This document shows positions 7,864 through 17,538 of a stretch of 64,000 nucleotides of DNA, in pieces (within the stretch, counting starts at the first letter, position 1; each line of letters begins with the position of its first letter). Source of the stretch: Dorea_A sp016295505 (lineage in GTDB: Bacteria; Bacillota; Clostridia; Lachnospirales; Lachnospiraceae); the NCBI RefSeq assembly GCF_039832105.1, contig NZ_JBDOHS010000003.1:1-64000 (forward strand). The letters run 5' to 3'. A model generated the notes under the pieces. The model had not been told where the DNA came from. It did not search any database and worked only from the letters and a program-made list of their open reading frames with translations. Both the position numbers and the translations under genes were made by a program.

Positions 7864-8836
7864 GGCATACCTCCGGAATGACGTATGCACAGGATTTCTC
7901 CACTTTTTTCATCAGATCGGGATAAACTTCTGCTGTCAGACGTAGATATTGTGCCGTTGAGCGTACTGATTTGTGTCCCATATAAGTGGAGAGGATTGGA
8001 AGCATAGCAGATAAATCGGCTTCTTCCTTGATCCATTTCTGTAAAACATGAACTGCGAATGTATGACGGATATCGTGCAAGCGAGGTCCCTGACCTTTTC
8101 CACCATGTGAAATACCAGCAACTTCTAGATATCTGCGATATCTTTGATATACAGTCATGGGACTGATCATGGTCTTATCTGGTGCAAGAAAGAAAAAGTC
8201 ACTGTCTTTTTCCCACCAGATTTTATCTGCATAGGATATACACGCTTCTTTCACGGAATCTGATAATGGGATATATCGATCACGATCAGTTTTTGCTTCA
8301 CGGATTGTAAGAATCCCCTCTTCGAGATTTACATCCTTGTAGCGAAGTCCTACAACTTCTGATACCCGAAGTCCACAGCCATAAAGAATTCTAAAAATTA
8401 CTGGCAATGCCAGATGCATGTTTCTCGCAACCTCTCGAGGTTCTGTTTCATCTGCGGCTTTGATCACAGAAGTTATCTGTTCGTGTGTAAATATATAAGG
8501 TACAAATGAATTATGATTCAATCCTTTTACTTCCGGCACGATATAAGCATCATATCCGAGGTTATTCAAGTAGATGGCAAACTGTCTTATGCCGGTAATG
8601 CGGTGTGAGCGACTTTTTTCAGATTCACCTTCCCGAGGGGCCATCCATTTTTCAGCAAGAGAACGGGATATTTCTATTTCTGTGACACCCTGTTCTTCAC
8701 TGAAACGACAAAATCGAGATAAGCATTTCGGTTCATCTGCGTATTTAAAACCGGCACTTCTTTTGTATTGAATGAATTCATGAATGGTTTCAGCAAAAGG
8801 GCCTGTCATTGTTGGAGATTTTCTAATTCTTGTCAT
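7850..8836 (-). CDS. Tyrosine recombinase, second gene of decayed RIT element
   Basis: Site-specific tyrosine recombinase of about 328 residues: N-terminal SAM-like core-binding domain and C-terminal catalytic domain with GCGLRVSEV (Arg), LHDIRHTFAVH (HxxR), GHKSVRSTAQYLRL (His and nucleophile Tyr). The start ATG at 8836 is two bases past the TAA of the upstream gene. A longer in-frame extension to 9022 overlaps the upstream gene and is not supported. It resembles the middle gene of the intact trio at 25151-26134 (shared GCGLR..., LREGE... pattern). The partner third gene is lost. Confidence 0.85.
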   Translation of the reverse strand: MTRIRKSPTMTGPFAETIHEFIQYKRSAGFKYADEPKCLSRFCRFSEEQGVTEIEISRSLAEKWMAPREGESEKSRSHRITGIRQFAIYLNNLGYDAYIVPEVKGLNHNSFVPYIFTHEQITSVIKAADETEPREVARNMHLALPVIFRILYGCGLRVSEVVGLRYKDVNLEEGILTIREAKTDRDRYIPLSDSVKEACISYADKIWWEKDSDFFFLAPDKTMISPMTVYQRYRRYLEVAGISHGGKGQGPRLHDIRHTFAVHVLQKWIKEEADLSAMLPILSTYMGHKSVRSTAQYLRLTAEVYPDLMKKVEKSCAYVIPEVCHERN

Positions 8837-8837
8837 G

Positions 8838-10049
8838 TTAGATTGCCACCTCCAATGCACACTTCCTAAGTTCACTGATATCGATACGAAGATAGGCCAT
8901 CGTTGTTTCGGTAGTTGTATGTCCCAGGATTTCTGAAATAACAGGAAGAGGAATCTCATGTTCCAACAGACGACTCGCAAGGCTATGACGAAGCGTATGA
9001 GAACCTTTCTTTTTCCCTTCAAGATGAATTCCGGATTTCTGGAGATGGACTCTTACAAGAGCACCGACTGCACCCGGATTGAAATTCGTATAAGGTGGAA
9101 CCTGTCTCACAAACACATGATCCGAATCAGTTTTTGGTCTTGAGTTCTTCAGATAATTGATGATTGCTTCACCAACATCTTCAAGAAGGGGAAGTTCCAA
9201 TGGATTTCCAGTTTTTACCTGGGTCAGTCGGATGACTTCTTTCTCCCAGTCGATGTTAGAAAATCTGAGATTTGCAACATCGCTGCTACGCAGACCAAGT
9301 CTTGCAATGAGCAGAATGATGGCATAATCACGGATTCCACAAGGATTTCCAAGATCAATCGAATCAAGAAGCTTTGTTACCTCGTTCGCAGAATACGAGG
9401 AAGGCAAGCGACTCTGTCTGTTGTAATGAGGGTTTGGAAGCTTTGAGAACATCTCTTTTTCCATAAAACCATTCTCATAGCAGTATTTCAGATAATATCG
9501 TACCGCACGCATTGTATGATTTATGGTTGGTTTTTCATAACAGCTCAAAGATGTCATGAAATCCAAAACATCTTTAAGAGACAACGTATCCAGAGAAGAA
9601 ATATTTTTCTTCATTAAAAAGGCAAAAAAACGTTCCAGATATAAACTGGAAATCTTATTCGATTTTTTGATGATTCCGATTTTCTCCCGATGGGAAATAT
9701 ATGCTTCTGCGCTGTTTTTGAATCCTTCCGGAAAGGTGTATGCTCTTTTATCCATAACAAGATAGAGAGTGACATTTCCCGAACGTTGGTATTCTGCCAA
9801 AGCATTTATACAACGGGAATAGGTTGCACACCATTTTTTCTGCTTGATTTTAGATGACATGGAATAATGATCTTCTAAAAACTGTAATCCAAAGTCCATG
9901 CTGAAAGAATCTGTGTCGTGTTCTTCGGCGTAGAGTAAAAGTTGTTTTGTAAGAGTTTTAAATACGTTTTGGTAATAGTTGGATGCACCTGCCTGAATGA
10001 GTGCTTCCTCAGTCTGGTTGATTAGTTGCTGCAAAGTTGAATTTTCCAC
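8838..10049 (-). CDS. Tyrosine recombinase, first gene of decayed RIT element
   Basis: 403-residue tyrosine recombinase. Catalytic signature: RLGLRSSDVANL (Arg), SHTLRHSLASRLL (HxxR), GHTTTETTMAYLRI (His and Tyr). GTG start at 10049 with AAGGAGG 8 nt upstream. Its catalytic domain resembles that of the 633-residue first recombinase of the intact trio at 26134-28035 (shared GLR, FSNIDWEK, SRPKTDSD-type blocks), but it lacks the long N-terminal extension. An inverted repeat TTAAGTG/CACTTAA (10063-10069, 10084-10090) sits just upstream and may be part of the element end or promoter. Confidence 0.85.
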   Translation of the reverse strand: MENSTLQQLINQTEEALIQAGASNYYQNVFKTLTKQLLLYAEEHDTDSFSMDFGLQFLEDHYSMSSKIKQKKWCATYSRCINALAEYQRSGNVTLYLVMDKRAYTFPEGFKNSAEAYISHREKIGIIKKSNKISSLYLERFFAFLMKKNISSLDTLSLKDVLDFMTSLSCYEKPTINHTMRAVRYYLKYCYENGFMEKEMFSKLPNPHYNRQSRLPSSYSANEVTKLLDSIDLGNPCGIRDYAIILLIARLGLRSSDVANLRFSNIDWEKEVIRLTQVKTGNPLELPLLEDVGEAIINYLKNSRPKTDSDHVFVRQVPPYTNFNPGAVGALVRVHLQKSGIHLEGKKKGSHTLRHSLASRLLEHEIPLPVISEILGHTTTETTMAYLRIDISELRKCALEVAI

Positions 10050-10184
10050 CTTGTGTTCCTCCTTAAGTGATTTGATAAAAATACACTTAAATCGTGATAG
10101 ATTATGGAAAGTAAATCAACCAAAGAATCCTTTATTCATAAGGATTTCTATCGCCAACTTTGCATAATGTGTAGCTTTTCATAA

Positions 10185-10326
10185 CCTCCACCTTCCTTCA
10201 GATTCCCCTTGCGTTAATCATAGTCGTTGCTATGAAAAGGACACCCTTGGTCTTGGCTGTATCCTTCCCACTACTAGGGCGGATTAGGGACTTTCACCCG
10301 TTAGAAACGTGCGCCGCAAGGCGCAC
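10185..10326 (-). mobile_element. Group II intron 5-prime fragment
   Basis: On the minus strand the sequence begins GTGCGCC, the group II 5-prime consensus, followed by GGCGCAC pairing back on it, then GGGTGAAAGTCCC and AGTAGTGGGAAGG, familiar domain I text of bacterial group II introns. It begins within a few bases of the U-run of the gntR terminator (10335-10363), the insertion rule of class C introns. The match fades near 10185, where the decayed RIT element region begins. No reverse-transcriptase frame remains. Confidence 0.65.
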
Positions 10327-10328
10327 CA

Positions 10329-10363
10329 CAAAAAACTGCAAGGGGACATTTACCTCTTGCAGT
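10329..10363 (-). terminator. Rho-independent terminator of the lactate regulator
   Basis: ACTGCAAGAGG arm (10353-10363) pairs with 10335-10345 across a 7-base loop, with one mismatch, and is followed by TTTTTTG on the minus strand. Directly downstream lies the group II intron fragment. Confidence 0.8.
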
Positions 10364-10368
10364 ATAAT

Positions 10369-11076
10369 CTATTTATCTTCATATTTTCTCAGTTGCTCTC
10401 CGACGATTTCAAAGTGTCTCTCCAGTGTTTCCATTCCTGCCCTGCGGTTCTTCTCCATCAGTGAATTATAAATCCCCCAGTGCGATTTCCGGAGATTCTC
10501 CGCGCGCCTCTTATCCACCAGTATCCTTGAGCGGAAATCCTTGATGAACTGATCCATAAGATTCCCAAGCATACTGTAATACATCTGCAGAAGCCGATTA
10601 TGGGATGCTTCCATGAGTACTGCATGGAACTGTATATCCAGATCCGTACTCTCTTTAATTCCGACAGCTTCATCCATCTTAAGAAGGATCTGATGCATCT
10701 TCTCCAGTTCTTCGGGTGTTGCCTCTTCCATCGCACGCTTCAGAGCTACAATCTCATATCCCTGCCTCAGATAGAAGATCTCTGTGTAGTCAATATCCAG
10801 AAGAGCCATAACCATATTGGCTGTACGGGTCATGTATTCATTCGTATCACAGCGGATATAATTGCCGCTCCCCTGCAGACATTCGATCAATCCGCTGATC
10901 TCCAGCATATGCATAACCTCACGGACAGAATTACGGCTAACCCCGAGCTTCTCTGCAATCTCTCTCTCCGGAGGAATCTTATCATTCATCTTCAGTTCCC
11001 CTGATAAGATCTGCTCAGAAAAATAGTTAAAAACATATTCATATGTCTTTGTTCCCGCAACTCTGGTAATATCCAT
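10369..11076 (-). CDS. GntR-family regulator (FadR/LldR-like) of lactate operon
   Basis: FCD-type GntR regulator: winged helix at residues about 12-72 (PPEREIAEKLGVSRNSVREVMHML) and a helical FCD domain. I set the start at the ATG at 11076 with AGGGAG 6 nt upstream, rather than the TTG at 11091. It follows the racemase gene after a terminator, so it probably has its own promoter. Location beside lactate genes and the TGGGTnAYCCA palindromes upstream of the permease suggest that it is the lactate-responsive regulator (LldR/LctA role). Confidence 0.85.
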   Translation of the reverse strand: MDITRVAGTKTYEYVFNYFSEQILSGELKMNDKIPPEREIAEKLGVSRNSVREVMHMLEISGLIECLQGSGNYIRCDTNEYMTRTANMVMALLDIDYTEIFYLRQGYEIVALKRAMEEATPEELEKMHQILLKMDEAVGIKESTDLDIQFHAVLMEASHNRLLQMYYSMLGNLMDQFIKDFRSRILVDKRRAENLRKSHWGIYNSLMEKNRRAGMETLERHFEIVGEQLRKYEDK

Positions 11077-11130
11077 GGCAATCTCCCTCAAAATCTGTTC
11101 TTATGCAATATTGTAATTGTATATGATTGT

Positions 11131-11166
11131 TAAAAAAAAAGCAAGTGCTATCCTCGCATTTGCTTT
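11131..11166 (-). terminator. Terminator after larA-like gene
   Basis: Minus strand: AAGCAAATGC (11156-11165) pairs with GCACTTGCTT (11139-11148), one mismatch, then a run of eight or nine T. Ends the lactate operon before the regulator gene. Confidence 0.8.
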
Positions 11167-11245
11167 TATTGTTTCCGGCGATCGGATACAAAAATGTAAT
11201 CCGACCGCCGTCCTATTAATATATAATAAATATGAGCAACCTGAA

Positions 11246-12523
11246 TTAATGCACCATTACAGATACTCCGTCCGGTATCACTGCAATGTGGGCATCGTGC
11301 CCTTTCTCTGCGATGGCCATCCAAAGCGCCTCATTCACATCTGCTGCTACTTCAAATCCCATCTCTTTTGCCATTTCGCGGTACTCTTCACACATTACAT
11401 AGATGACCTTGTGCTGGATCAGTATCCGGATCTGGATCTGATACTCCCACTGGTCAGGCTTCGTCTTATCCTGCGGAACTTTCAGAATCTCATCCATGAG
11501 TGCCTGTGGACTCTCACAGTCCCGAAGCGCCTTATAAAAGCCCTCTCCGCCATGACCGTCGCCACAGTTTGAAACCATAATGATAATTCCGTCCTCTTTC
11601 GCTGCCGCCTCAGCTGCAGTCATACCCTTCACGGACTGATACATGTTCTGATCAAGAGGATATCCTCCATTTGTGGAAATGGCAATATCTGCTTTCTCCT
11701 TTGGTGTGACCTGACAGTACTTTCTGAGGAAATCACATCCTGCCTCATGTGCCTTGATCGCATCTCCGGCAACGGCATGGACGACCTTTTTATCAGAGTC
11801 AATGACCACATTCACAATATACTGCTGTTTTGCCATACGGCTTGCAGCAACCATATCCCGGTGAATCGGGTTATTCTCCAGTATTCCGGTACGGCTGTAC
11901 GGAGAATCGATGAATTTGGAACAATGATTTCCAAGCACTGTCACTTTGCTTGAGACTCCCGGGAGGACACTCTTTCGTCCTCCTGAAAATCCTGCAAAGA
12001 AATGGGTTTCAATAAAGCCTTCGCTCACAAGAAGATCAGCCTCGGCCGCCACTCTATTAATCAGAAGCGGTGCTCCGGATGGCAGAACTCCGAGATCCAC
12101 CATCTGACTAATATCCCGGCTGTCATGGATCACGATCTTCTCATGATCCACAATCTCCTCACCAAATTTGCTGACCAGCTCTTCCCTGGTCGTCTCTCTG
12201 TGGAAACCGGTCGCAATAAGAAGTGTAACGTCTGCGGACGGGTTTCCTTCTCTGATTTCTCTCAGCATAAATGGAATAATATGCTTAGACGGAACAGGTC
12301 TTGTATGATCTGAGCAGATGATCACTATATTCTGCTTTCCTCTGGAAAGTTCAGACAGTCTCGGAGAACCGATGGGATGCTCCATGGCCTCCTGCACCAG
12401 TTCATCCTCTGTCTTCTCCGGTTTCGGCATAGAGACAATCGCCGATTCCAGTATCTCATAATCCAGACTGTCATCCAGATCAAGCATCATTCCTGTTGTT
12501 GAAAACGGAAGATTGATTTTCAT
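11246..12523 (-). CDS. larA: Nickel-dependent lactate racemase family protein (LarA-like)
   Basis: 425-residue LarA/DUF2088 protein that would interconvert D- and L-lactate or a related 2-hydroxy acid using the nickel-pincer cofactor. Visible family motifs: SDHTRPVPSK near 70-80, GFHRETTREE, the cofactor-lysine region FSGGRKSVLPGV and the His in VLGNHCSKF. The ATG overlaps the etfA stop (TAATG), with AAGGAG inside etfA, so translation is probably coupled. No larBCE maturation genes are in the window, so cofactor supply must come from elsewhere. Other LarA homologues act on other hydroxy acids; lactate is inferred from context. Confidence 0.85.
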   Translation of the reverse strand: MKINLPFSTTGMMLDLDDSLDYEILESAIVSMPKPEKTEDELVQEAMEHPIGSPRLSELSRGKQNIVIICSDHTRPVPSKHIIPFMLREIREGNPSADVTLLIATGFHRETTREELVSKFGEEIVDHEKIVIHDSRDISQMVDLGVLPSGAPLLINRVAAEADLLVSEGFIETHFFAGFSGGRKSVLPGVSSKVTVLGNHCSKFIDSPYSRTGILENNPIHRDMVAASRMAKQQYIVNVVIDSDKKVVHAVAGDAIKAHEAGCDFLRKYCQVTPKEKADIAISTNGGYPLDQNMYQSVKGMTAAEAAAKEDGIIIMVSNCGDGHGGEGFYKALRDCESPQALMDEILKVPQDKTKPDQWEYQIQIRILIQHKVIYVMCEEYREMAKEMGFEVAADVNEALWMAIAEKGHDAHIAVIPDGVSVMVH

Positions 12524-13533
12524 TATTTCTCCTTCATTTCTTTAAATGCTGCCGTCAATGCCGGCACAACTTCGTTCAGGTTTCCTACGATACCATAGTC
12601 TGAAACATCAAAGATCGGAGCTTCCGGATCTTTGTTAATTGCAATAATCGTATCAGATCCTGAAATACCCGTCAAATGCTGGATAGCTCCGGAGATACCG
12701 ATTGCAAAATATACCTTCGGTGCAACCGTCTTTCCGGACTGACCAACCTGAAATACCTGCGGTTTCCAGCCTGCATCTACAACTGCACGGCTGCATCCGA
12801 TCGTAGCTCCCAGTACATCTGCAAGTTCTTCGAGAATCTTAAAGTTATCTGCTGATCCAACTCCACGTCCGCCGGAAACGATGATTTCTGCCTCGGCAAG
12901 ATCAACCGCTTCAGAAACTTCCTGTACACGCTTTACGAGGGAAGTACGGATATCTTCTTCCGGAACATGAACATCTTCTTTGATGATCTTTCCTGTACGG
13001 CTCTCATCATAAGCACCTTTTTTGAACACTCCCGGACGTACAGTTCCCATCTGTGGACGGTGATCCGGACACATGATTGTAGCCATCAGGTTACCGCCGA
13101 ATGTCGGACGTGTCCATGCCATATTTCCGGTCTCTTCATCGATGCCGATCTCTGTACAGTCTGCTGTCAGGCCTGTCTTGATACGGCAGGAAACTCTCGG
13201 TCCCATATCACGGCCATTGTTTGTAGCTCCGATGATCAGTGTCTCCGGTTTATGTTTCTCGATCAGTGTAACGATCGCATTAGTAAATGCGTCTGTTGTA
13301 TAATATTCATATTCCGATCCATCCACAACGATTGCAGAATCTGCACCGTATGCGATTGCGTCCTTTGCAACGCCTTCCACGTTATTTCCAATAACCACTG
13401 CAACCAGCTCGCAGCCTTTCTGCTCAGCCAGAGGTTTTGCAGCGTTCAACAATTCATATCCGACATTCTTGGCTTTGCCGCACTCTGTCTCAATGAATAT
13501 CCACATATTTTTATAATCACCAAGATTACTCAT
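12523..13533 (-). CDS. etfA: Electron transfer flavoprotein alpha subunit (lactate dehydrogenase-linked)
   Basis: 336-residue EtfA. The N-terminal adenine-nucleotide-like domain is followed by the C-terminal FAD-binding domain (SGGRGVGSADNFKILEEL, then PKVYFAIGISGAIQHLTG). It lacks the N-terminal [4Fe-4S] ferredoxin-like extension known for some confurcating EtfA proteins. It follows etfB by 12 bp, with AGGAGG before the ATG. With EtfB and the FAD lactate dehydrogenase it should form the Ldh-Etf complex that couples lactate oxidation to NAD reduction, in Acetobacterium by ferredoxin-driven confurcation. Confidence 0.93.
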   Translation of the reverse strand: MSNLGDYKNMWIFIETECGKAKNVGYELLNAAKPLAEQKGCELVAVVIGNNVEGVAKDAIAYGADSAIVVDGSEYEYYTTDAFTNAIVTLIEKHKPETLIIGATNNGRDMGPRVSCRIKTGLTADCTEIGIDEETGNMAWTRPTFGGNLMATIMCPDHRPQMGTVRPGVFKKGAYDESRTGKIIKEDVHVPEEDIRTSLVKRVQEVSEAVDLAEAEIIVSGGRGVGSADNFKILEELADVLGATIGCSRAVVDAGWKPQVFQVGQSGKTVAPKVYFAIGISGAIQHLTGISGSDTIIAINKDPEAPIFDVSDYGIVGNLNEVVPALTAAFKEMKEK

Positions 13534-13545
13534 TCTCTCGTCCTC

Positions 13546-14349
13546 CTATAAAATCTTTGCATCATGAACCAATTCTACAAGTTTAGCTGCAGCAGCCTCT
13601 GCTCCCATACCACGGATCGTCATACCTGTCTTCTCTCTCACCGGTGTATATGTAGACTTTACTTTTGTCGGAGAACCGCCCAGTCCGCAGCGGTCCAGAT
13701 CAATCGTTGTCAGATCTGCTTCTGCAAGGACAGGAATCTCTTTTGTCCTGGCTTCTTTTCTTGTTCTGTACGTTGGATATCTTGGCTCATATGGAAGCTT
13801 CACAACAGTTACTACTGCCGGAAGTTTCACAGAGATAATGTCATATCCTGCGTCACACTCACGTTTTACCTGCAGATCTCCGTCTACTTCCTGAATATCC
13901 AGTGCATAGGTAACCTGCGGAATTCCAAGATGCTCTGCGATCTCAGGGCCAACCTGAGCTGTATCACCATCGATAGCCTGTTTTCCGCAGAGGATCAGAT
14001 CAAATTTTACTCCCTCTTTTTCTTCTACTGCTTTGATCGCCTCGGATAAAATATAACTTGTTGCAAGTGTGTCGGATCCACCGAATTTTCTTCCAGAAAT
14101 CAGATAACCTGCATCTGCTCCAACTGAAAGGCAGGATCTGATCGCTTCCTTTGCCTGCGGAGGTCCCATTGTGATTACTACAAGTCTTCCACCGAGTTTC
14201 TCTTTTAATCTGACACCAACCTCCTGGGCATATGTGTCAAATGGATTTACAATACTTGGTACGCCTGTACGGATCAGTGTATGTTTCACCGGATCGATCT
14301 TAATTTCATTTGTATCAGGCACCTGTTTAATACAAACACAAATATTCAT
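13546..14349 (-). CDS. etfB: Electron transfer flavoprotein beta subunit
   Basis: 267-residue EtfB beginning MNICVCIKQVPDT, with INPFDTYA-type and CGKQAIDGDTAQVGP signatures of the beta subunit. AGGAG is 6 nt before the ATG. Between the lactate dehydrogenase (53 bp upstream) and etfA (12 bp downstream), in the same operon. Beta subunits of bifurcating Etf carry the bifurcating FAD; nothing in this sequence contradicts that, but I cannot prove it. Confidence 0.93.
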   Translation of the reverse strand: MNICVCIKQVPDTNEIKIDPVKHTLIRTGVPSIVNPFDTYAQEVGVRLKEKLGGRLVVITMGPPQAKEAIRSCLSVGADAGYLISGRKFGGSDTLATSYILSEAIKAVEEKEGVKFDLILCGKQAIDGDTAQVGPEIAEHLGIPQVTYALDIQEVDGDLQVKRECDAGYDIISVKLPAVVTVVKLPYEPRYPTYRTRKEARTKEIPVLAEADLTTIDLDRCGLGGSPTKVKSTYTPVREKTGMTIRGMGAEAAAAKLVELVHDAKIL

Positions 14350-14402
14350 CTTATTCTCCTATTAATTCAAACATTGTCATCATTGTTACTCTATACGAAA
14401 TC

Positions 14403-15815
14403 TTACAGTTTGTAGCAAACCTTTCCCGGATTCAGAATCATCTTAGGATCAAATACTCTCTTGATACCTTCCATCAGAGCCATATTTGTCTCTCCGACAG
14501 AATCTACCAGATATTTGATCTTTCCGGATCCGATTCCATGCTCACCGGATACAAGACCGCCACAGTCTGTAGCAGCTTTGTAAATAATCTCAAAGAATTT
14601 ATCCACTCTCTCCTTGAATTCTTCTTCCGACAGATCATTGGAGCACTGATAGATATGAAGGTTTCCGTCTCCTGCATGTCCGAATGAACGGATCACAAGA
14701 CCGCATTCCTCTCCTGTCTTATTTACAAATGCAAGGTACTCAGCGATTTTATTTACAGGTACAACAACGTCGCACTCGTCGAGAAGTTTTGTCTCTTCCA
14801 TGATTGCTTCCAGGAAGGAAGAACGTGCAGCCCATGCATCTTTGATTCTGGTTGGTGTATCTGCGATCAGAACATTGATCGCACCTGCTTCCATAACGAT
14901 CTCTGCTGCCTGATCGATCATATTTTCAACCTCATCCTCGGAATTACCATCCAGTGTAACAAGAAGGTATGCTCCGATCTCTGTATCCTCCAGTTTCTGT
15001 GGGAATACTGCTTTTCCAACATAACGCTCGGATGCAAGAACGATCTCTCTTTCCATGAACTCGATTGCCTGAGGATCCATATGAGCCATCTTGAATTTCG
15101 GTACTGTTGAAAGTGCTGTATCAAGATCCTTGTAAGGAATGATAAGGGATACGACTTTCTTTGGTGCCGGAATGATCTTCAGAGTCAGCTCTGTGATGAT
15201 TCCAAGTGTTCCCTCTGATCCGATCATCAGGTTCAGAAGAGAATATCCGGAAGATGTCTTGGATACGGTTGCTCCAAGATGTGTGATCTCACCTGTAGGA
15301 AGAACAACTGTCATTGCTCTTACATAGTCACGTGTTGCACCATATTTGACAGCTCTCATACCGCCTGCATTTGTAGCAACGTTACCGCCCACACATGCAA
15401 ATTTCTCACCTGGATCCGGTGGATACAGCATGCCTCTGCTCTGGCAGTCAGAAGCAAGATCGTTCAAAAGAACACCTGCCTCAATATTTACTACAAAGTT
15501 TTCCATATCATAGGAAACGATTCTGTTCATCTTGGAAATATCAATGAGGACACCTCCGTAAAGCGGAACAGCTCCTCCTGCAAGTCCTGTACCGGCTCCT
15601 CTTGGTGTTACAGGAATATTATTCTCATAGCAGATCTTCACAACAGCAGCAACTTCCTCTGTGGAACGTGGCTGAACTGCGAGATCCGGCATCTTTGTGC
15701 CATAGATTGGCATTTCATCTTTCGCGTAATCAGGATTAATGTCTGCTCCCTCAAACACATGGTCAGAAACCGCCTTGATCTGAGCAACGATTTCAGGTGT
15801 CAACTGATTGTACAT
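14403..15815 (-). CDS. lctD: FAD-linked lactate dehydrogenase (GlcD/LctD-like)
   Basis: 470-residue FAD_binding_4 plus FAD-oxidase C-terminal protein of the GlcD/LctD/Dld-II family. The FAD-binding PCMH segment is visible as PRSTEEVAAVV...VTPRGAGTGLAGG and the C-terminal SGEHGIGSGK. The operon partners are EtfB and EtfA, so it is assigned as the lactate (2-hydroxy acid) dehydrogenase of an Ldh-Etf complex. AAGGAGG precedes the ATG. D- versus L-lactate specificity cannot be told; a racemase gene two genes away would serve both. Confidence 0.88.
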   Translation of the reverse strand: MYNQLTPEIVAQIKAVSDHVFEGADINPDYAKDEMPIYGTKMPDLAVQPRSTEEVAAVVKICYENNIPVTPRGAGTGLAGGAVPLYGGVLIDISKMNRIVSYDMENFVVNIEAGVLLNDLASDCQSRGMLYPPDPGEKFACVGGNVATNAGGMRAVKYGATRDYVRAMTVVLPTGEITHLGATVSKTSSGYSLLNLMIGSEGTLGIITELTLKIIPAPKKVVSLIIPYKDLDTALSTVPKFKMAHMDPQAIEFMEREIVLASERYVGKAVFPQKLEDTEIGAYLLVTLDGNSEDEVENMIDQAAEIVMEAGAINVLIADTPTRIKDAWAARSSFLEAIMEETKLLDECDVVVPVNKIAEYLAFVNKTGEECGLVIRSFGHAGDGNLHIYQCSNDLSEEEFKERVDKFFEIIYKAATDCGGLVSGEHGIGSGKIKYLVDSVGETNMALMEGIKRVFDPKMILNPGKVCYKL

Positions 15816-15859
15816 TTTATTTGCCTCCTTTATTGAAATGGTTTTTATGTTTTATTTTA

Positions 15860-17407
15860 TCAGATCACAGACCCTGCAAAGCAGATGATGCCTGCAATCA
15901 CTACATACAAAAGAAAATATTTGAATACGGAACTTAGGATCTTGCTCTCAGAATCTACCATACTGATCGCTCCTGCACCGATCGCAATTCCCTGTGGGCA
16001 GATCATCTTACCGATTCCTGCGCCCATGACATTGGCTGCTGCCATCCACGATTCGCCAAGTCCCAGTGATGCAGCTGTCTGGCTCTGCAATCCCCCAAAG
16101 AGAACACATGTGGAAGTTCCGGACCCTGTGACAAATGCTCCCAGTGCTCCGATAAGTGGAGCGATTGCCGGATAGAATGAACCGGTTACTACTACCAGAA
16201 GTTCTGCGGTGTCAGAGATCATCCCGCTGTATCCCATGATCTTTGCCGTTGCCATGACGGAACAGATCGTCAGGATCGTCTTCCAGTATTTCTTTAATGT
16301 CTCACCAAGCACCTGCACCATTTCTCCTACAGATGCCTTCTGGATAAATCCTCCGATGATCGCTGCGATGAAGATCATCACGCCCGGTGTATTGATCCAG
16401 CTGAACCCAAGTGAATTCCCATTTTCACCTGCATACACAACAACCGTTGTCTTGATGTCTGCGATCGCGTTGTGGATCGGCGGTCAGAGTGTTGATGTAA
16501 GCATGAGCAGCAGAAAAATGAGAATAAAAGGACTCCAGGCTTTTACGCCTTCCTGGGCAGTCAGCGCGTTGTTTGAATTTGCATCCTGCTGCTCATCCAC
16601 ATCTATGGAGTAATTACAATCCGGATTATTGTTAAAAATCCTTGCTGCAATAATCACGCATACCATGGAACAGATAGAGCCGATAATATCCGGAAGTTCC
16701 GGTCCGAGAAGTTTCGCTGCTGCAAACCATGGGATCAAAAATGATAAAGACGCAACCAGCGTTGTAGGAATCATTCCTTTCAGCGCTTTAATCCCCCGCC
16801 CGCAGATGCAGACCATAAGAAACGGTGAGATAAATGTCAGTACACTCTGGATCACGGCTACATTTCCCGATAAGGAAAGAAGATCCACTCCTGTTACAGA
16901 TGCCAACGTTACTGTAGGAACACCTACGGAACCAAATGCTGTCGGTGTCGAATTAACAACCAGACATCCGATAACAGCACTAAATGGATCAAGTCCGATT
17001 CCTGCGAGCATGGAAGCCGGAATCGCAACGGCTGTTCCAAATCCTGCCATACCTTCCATGAAGCTTCCAAATCCTCACCCGATGATCAGTGCCAGAACAC
17101 GTTTATCTTTCGATACACTGGCGAGCATTTTTTTGATCTGCTCCATTTCACCGGTCTTCATTGTCAGATTATAGGTAAAGAGTGCTGCGACGATCACAAG
17201 GCATATCGGCCATAATGCGTTCAATATTCCTTCCACAGCAGCGGTCGCTGTACAGACGGCATCTAATTTCCAGTAGCCGATTGCTTCCACCATAGTGATC
17301 AGCAAAGCAATCACACAAGCCTTGTGCCCCGCCATCTTAAGTCTGCAGAGTGCAACGATCAACCAGATAATCGGCAGCATTGCCAGAATAAATCGTATAA
17401 ATAACAA
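15860..17407 (-). pseudogene. lctP: L-lactate permease with two in-frame TGA codons
   Basis: LctP-family transporter, about 515 codons with many membrane segments, collinear in one frame from 17407 to the stop at 15860 except for TGA at 17075-17077 and TGA at 16484-16486. The first replaces the Trp expected in IIG(W)GFGSFMEGMAGFGT. The second falls in TSTL(x)PPIHNAI. No frameshift is needed. TTG at 17407 has AAGGAGG 7 nt upstream and is the likely start; the ATG at 17437 lies before this ribosome site. First gene of the lactate operon. Probably inactive unless TGA is read through or the bases are errors. Confidence 0.85.
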
Positions 17408-17522
17408 TGGTAATCCTCCTTGAATTGGCTCATCCATTTTGTTTAATTATTATCATTAATCATAATCAGAATGGCCGTTTTTCGATATTTATATGTCTTC
17501 ATACATCTTATTTTCGATATTT

Positions 17523-17533
17523 TGGGTCACCCA
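17523..17533. promoter_or_regulatory. Putative lactate-regulator operator TGGGTCACCCA
   Basis: Perfect palindrome TGGGT-C-ACCCA, covering the expected transcription start of the minus-strand promoter at 17539-17567. Related to the TGGTnnnACCA pattern known for LldR/FadR-type GntR proteins. A second copy with one change lies at 17675-17685. Confidence 0.6.
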
Positions 17534-17538
17534 TTTCC

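Noticed and set aside
15860..17407. UGA recoding (Trp or selenocysteine) as a general rule
   Set aside because: Many intact genes in the window end in TGA (for example IS66 tnpA and tnpC and the recombinase at 7850), so TGA is a normal stop; no SECIS-like hairpin was evident after either codon.
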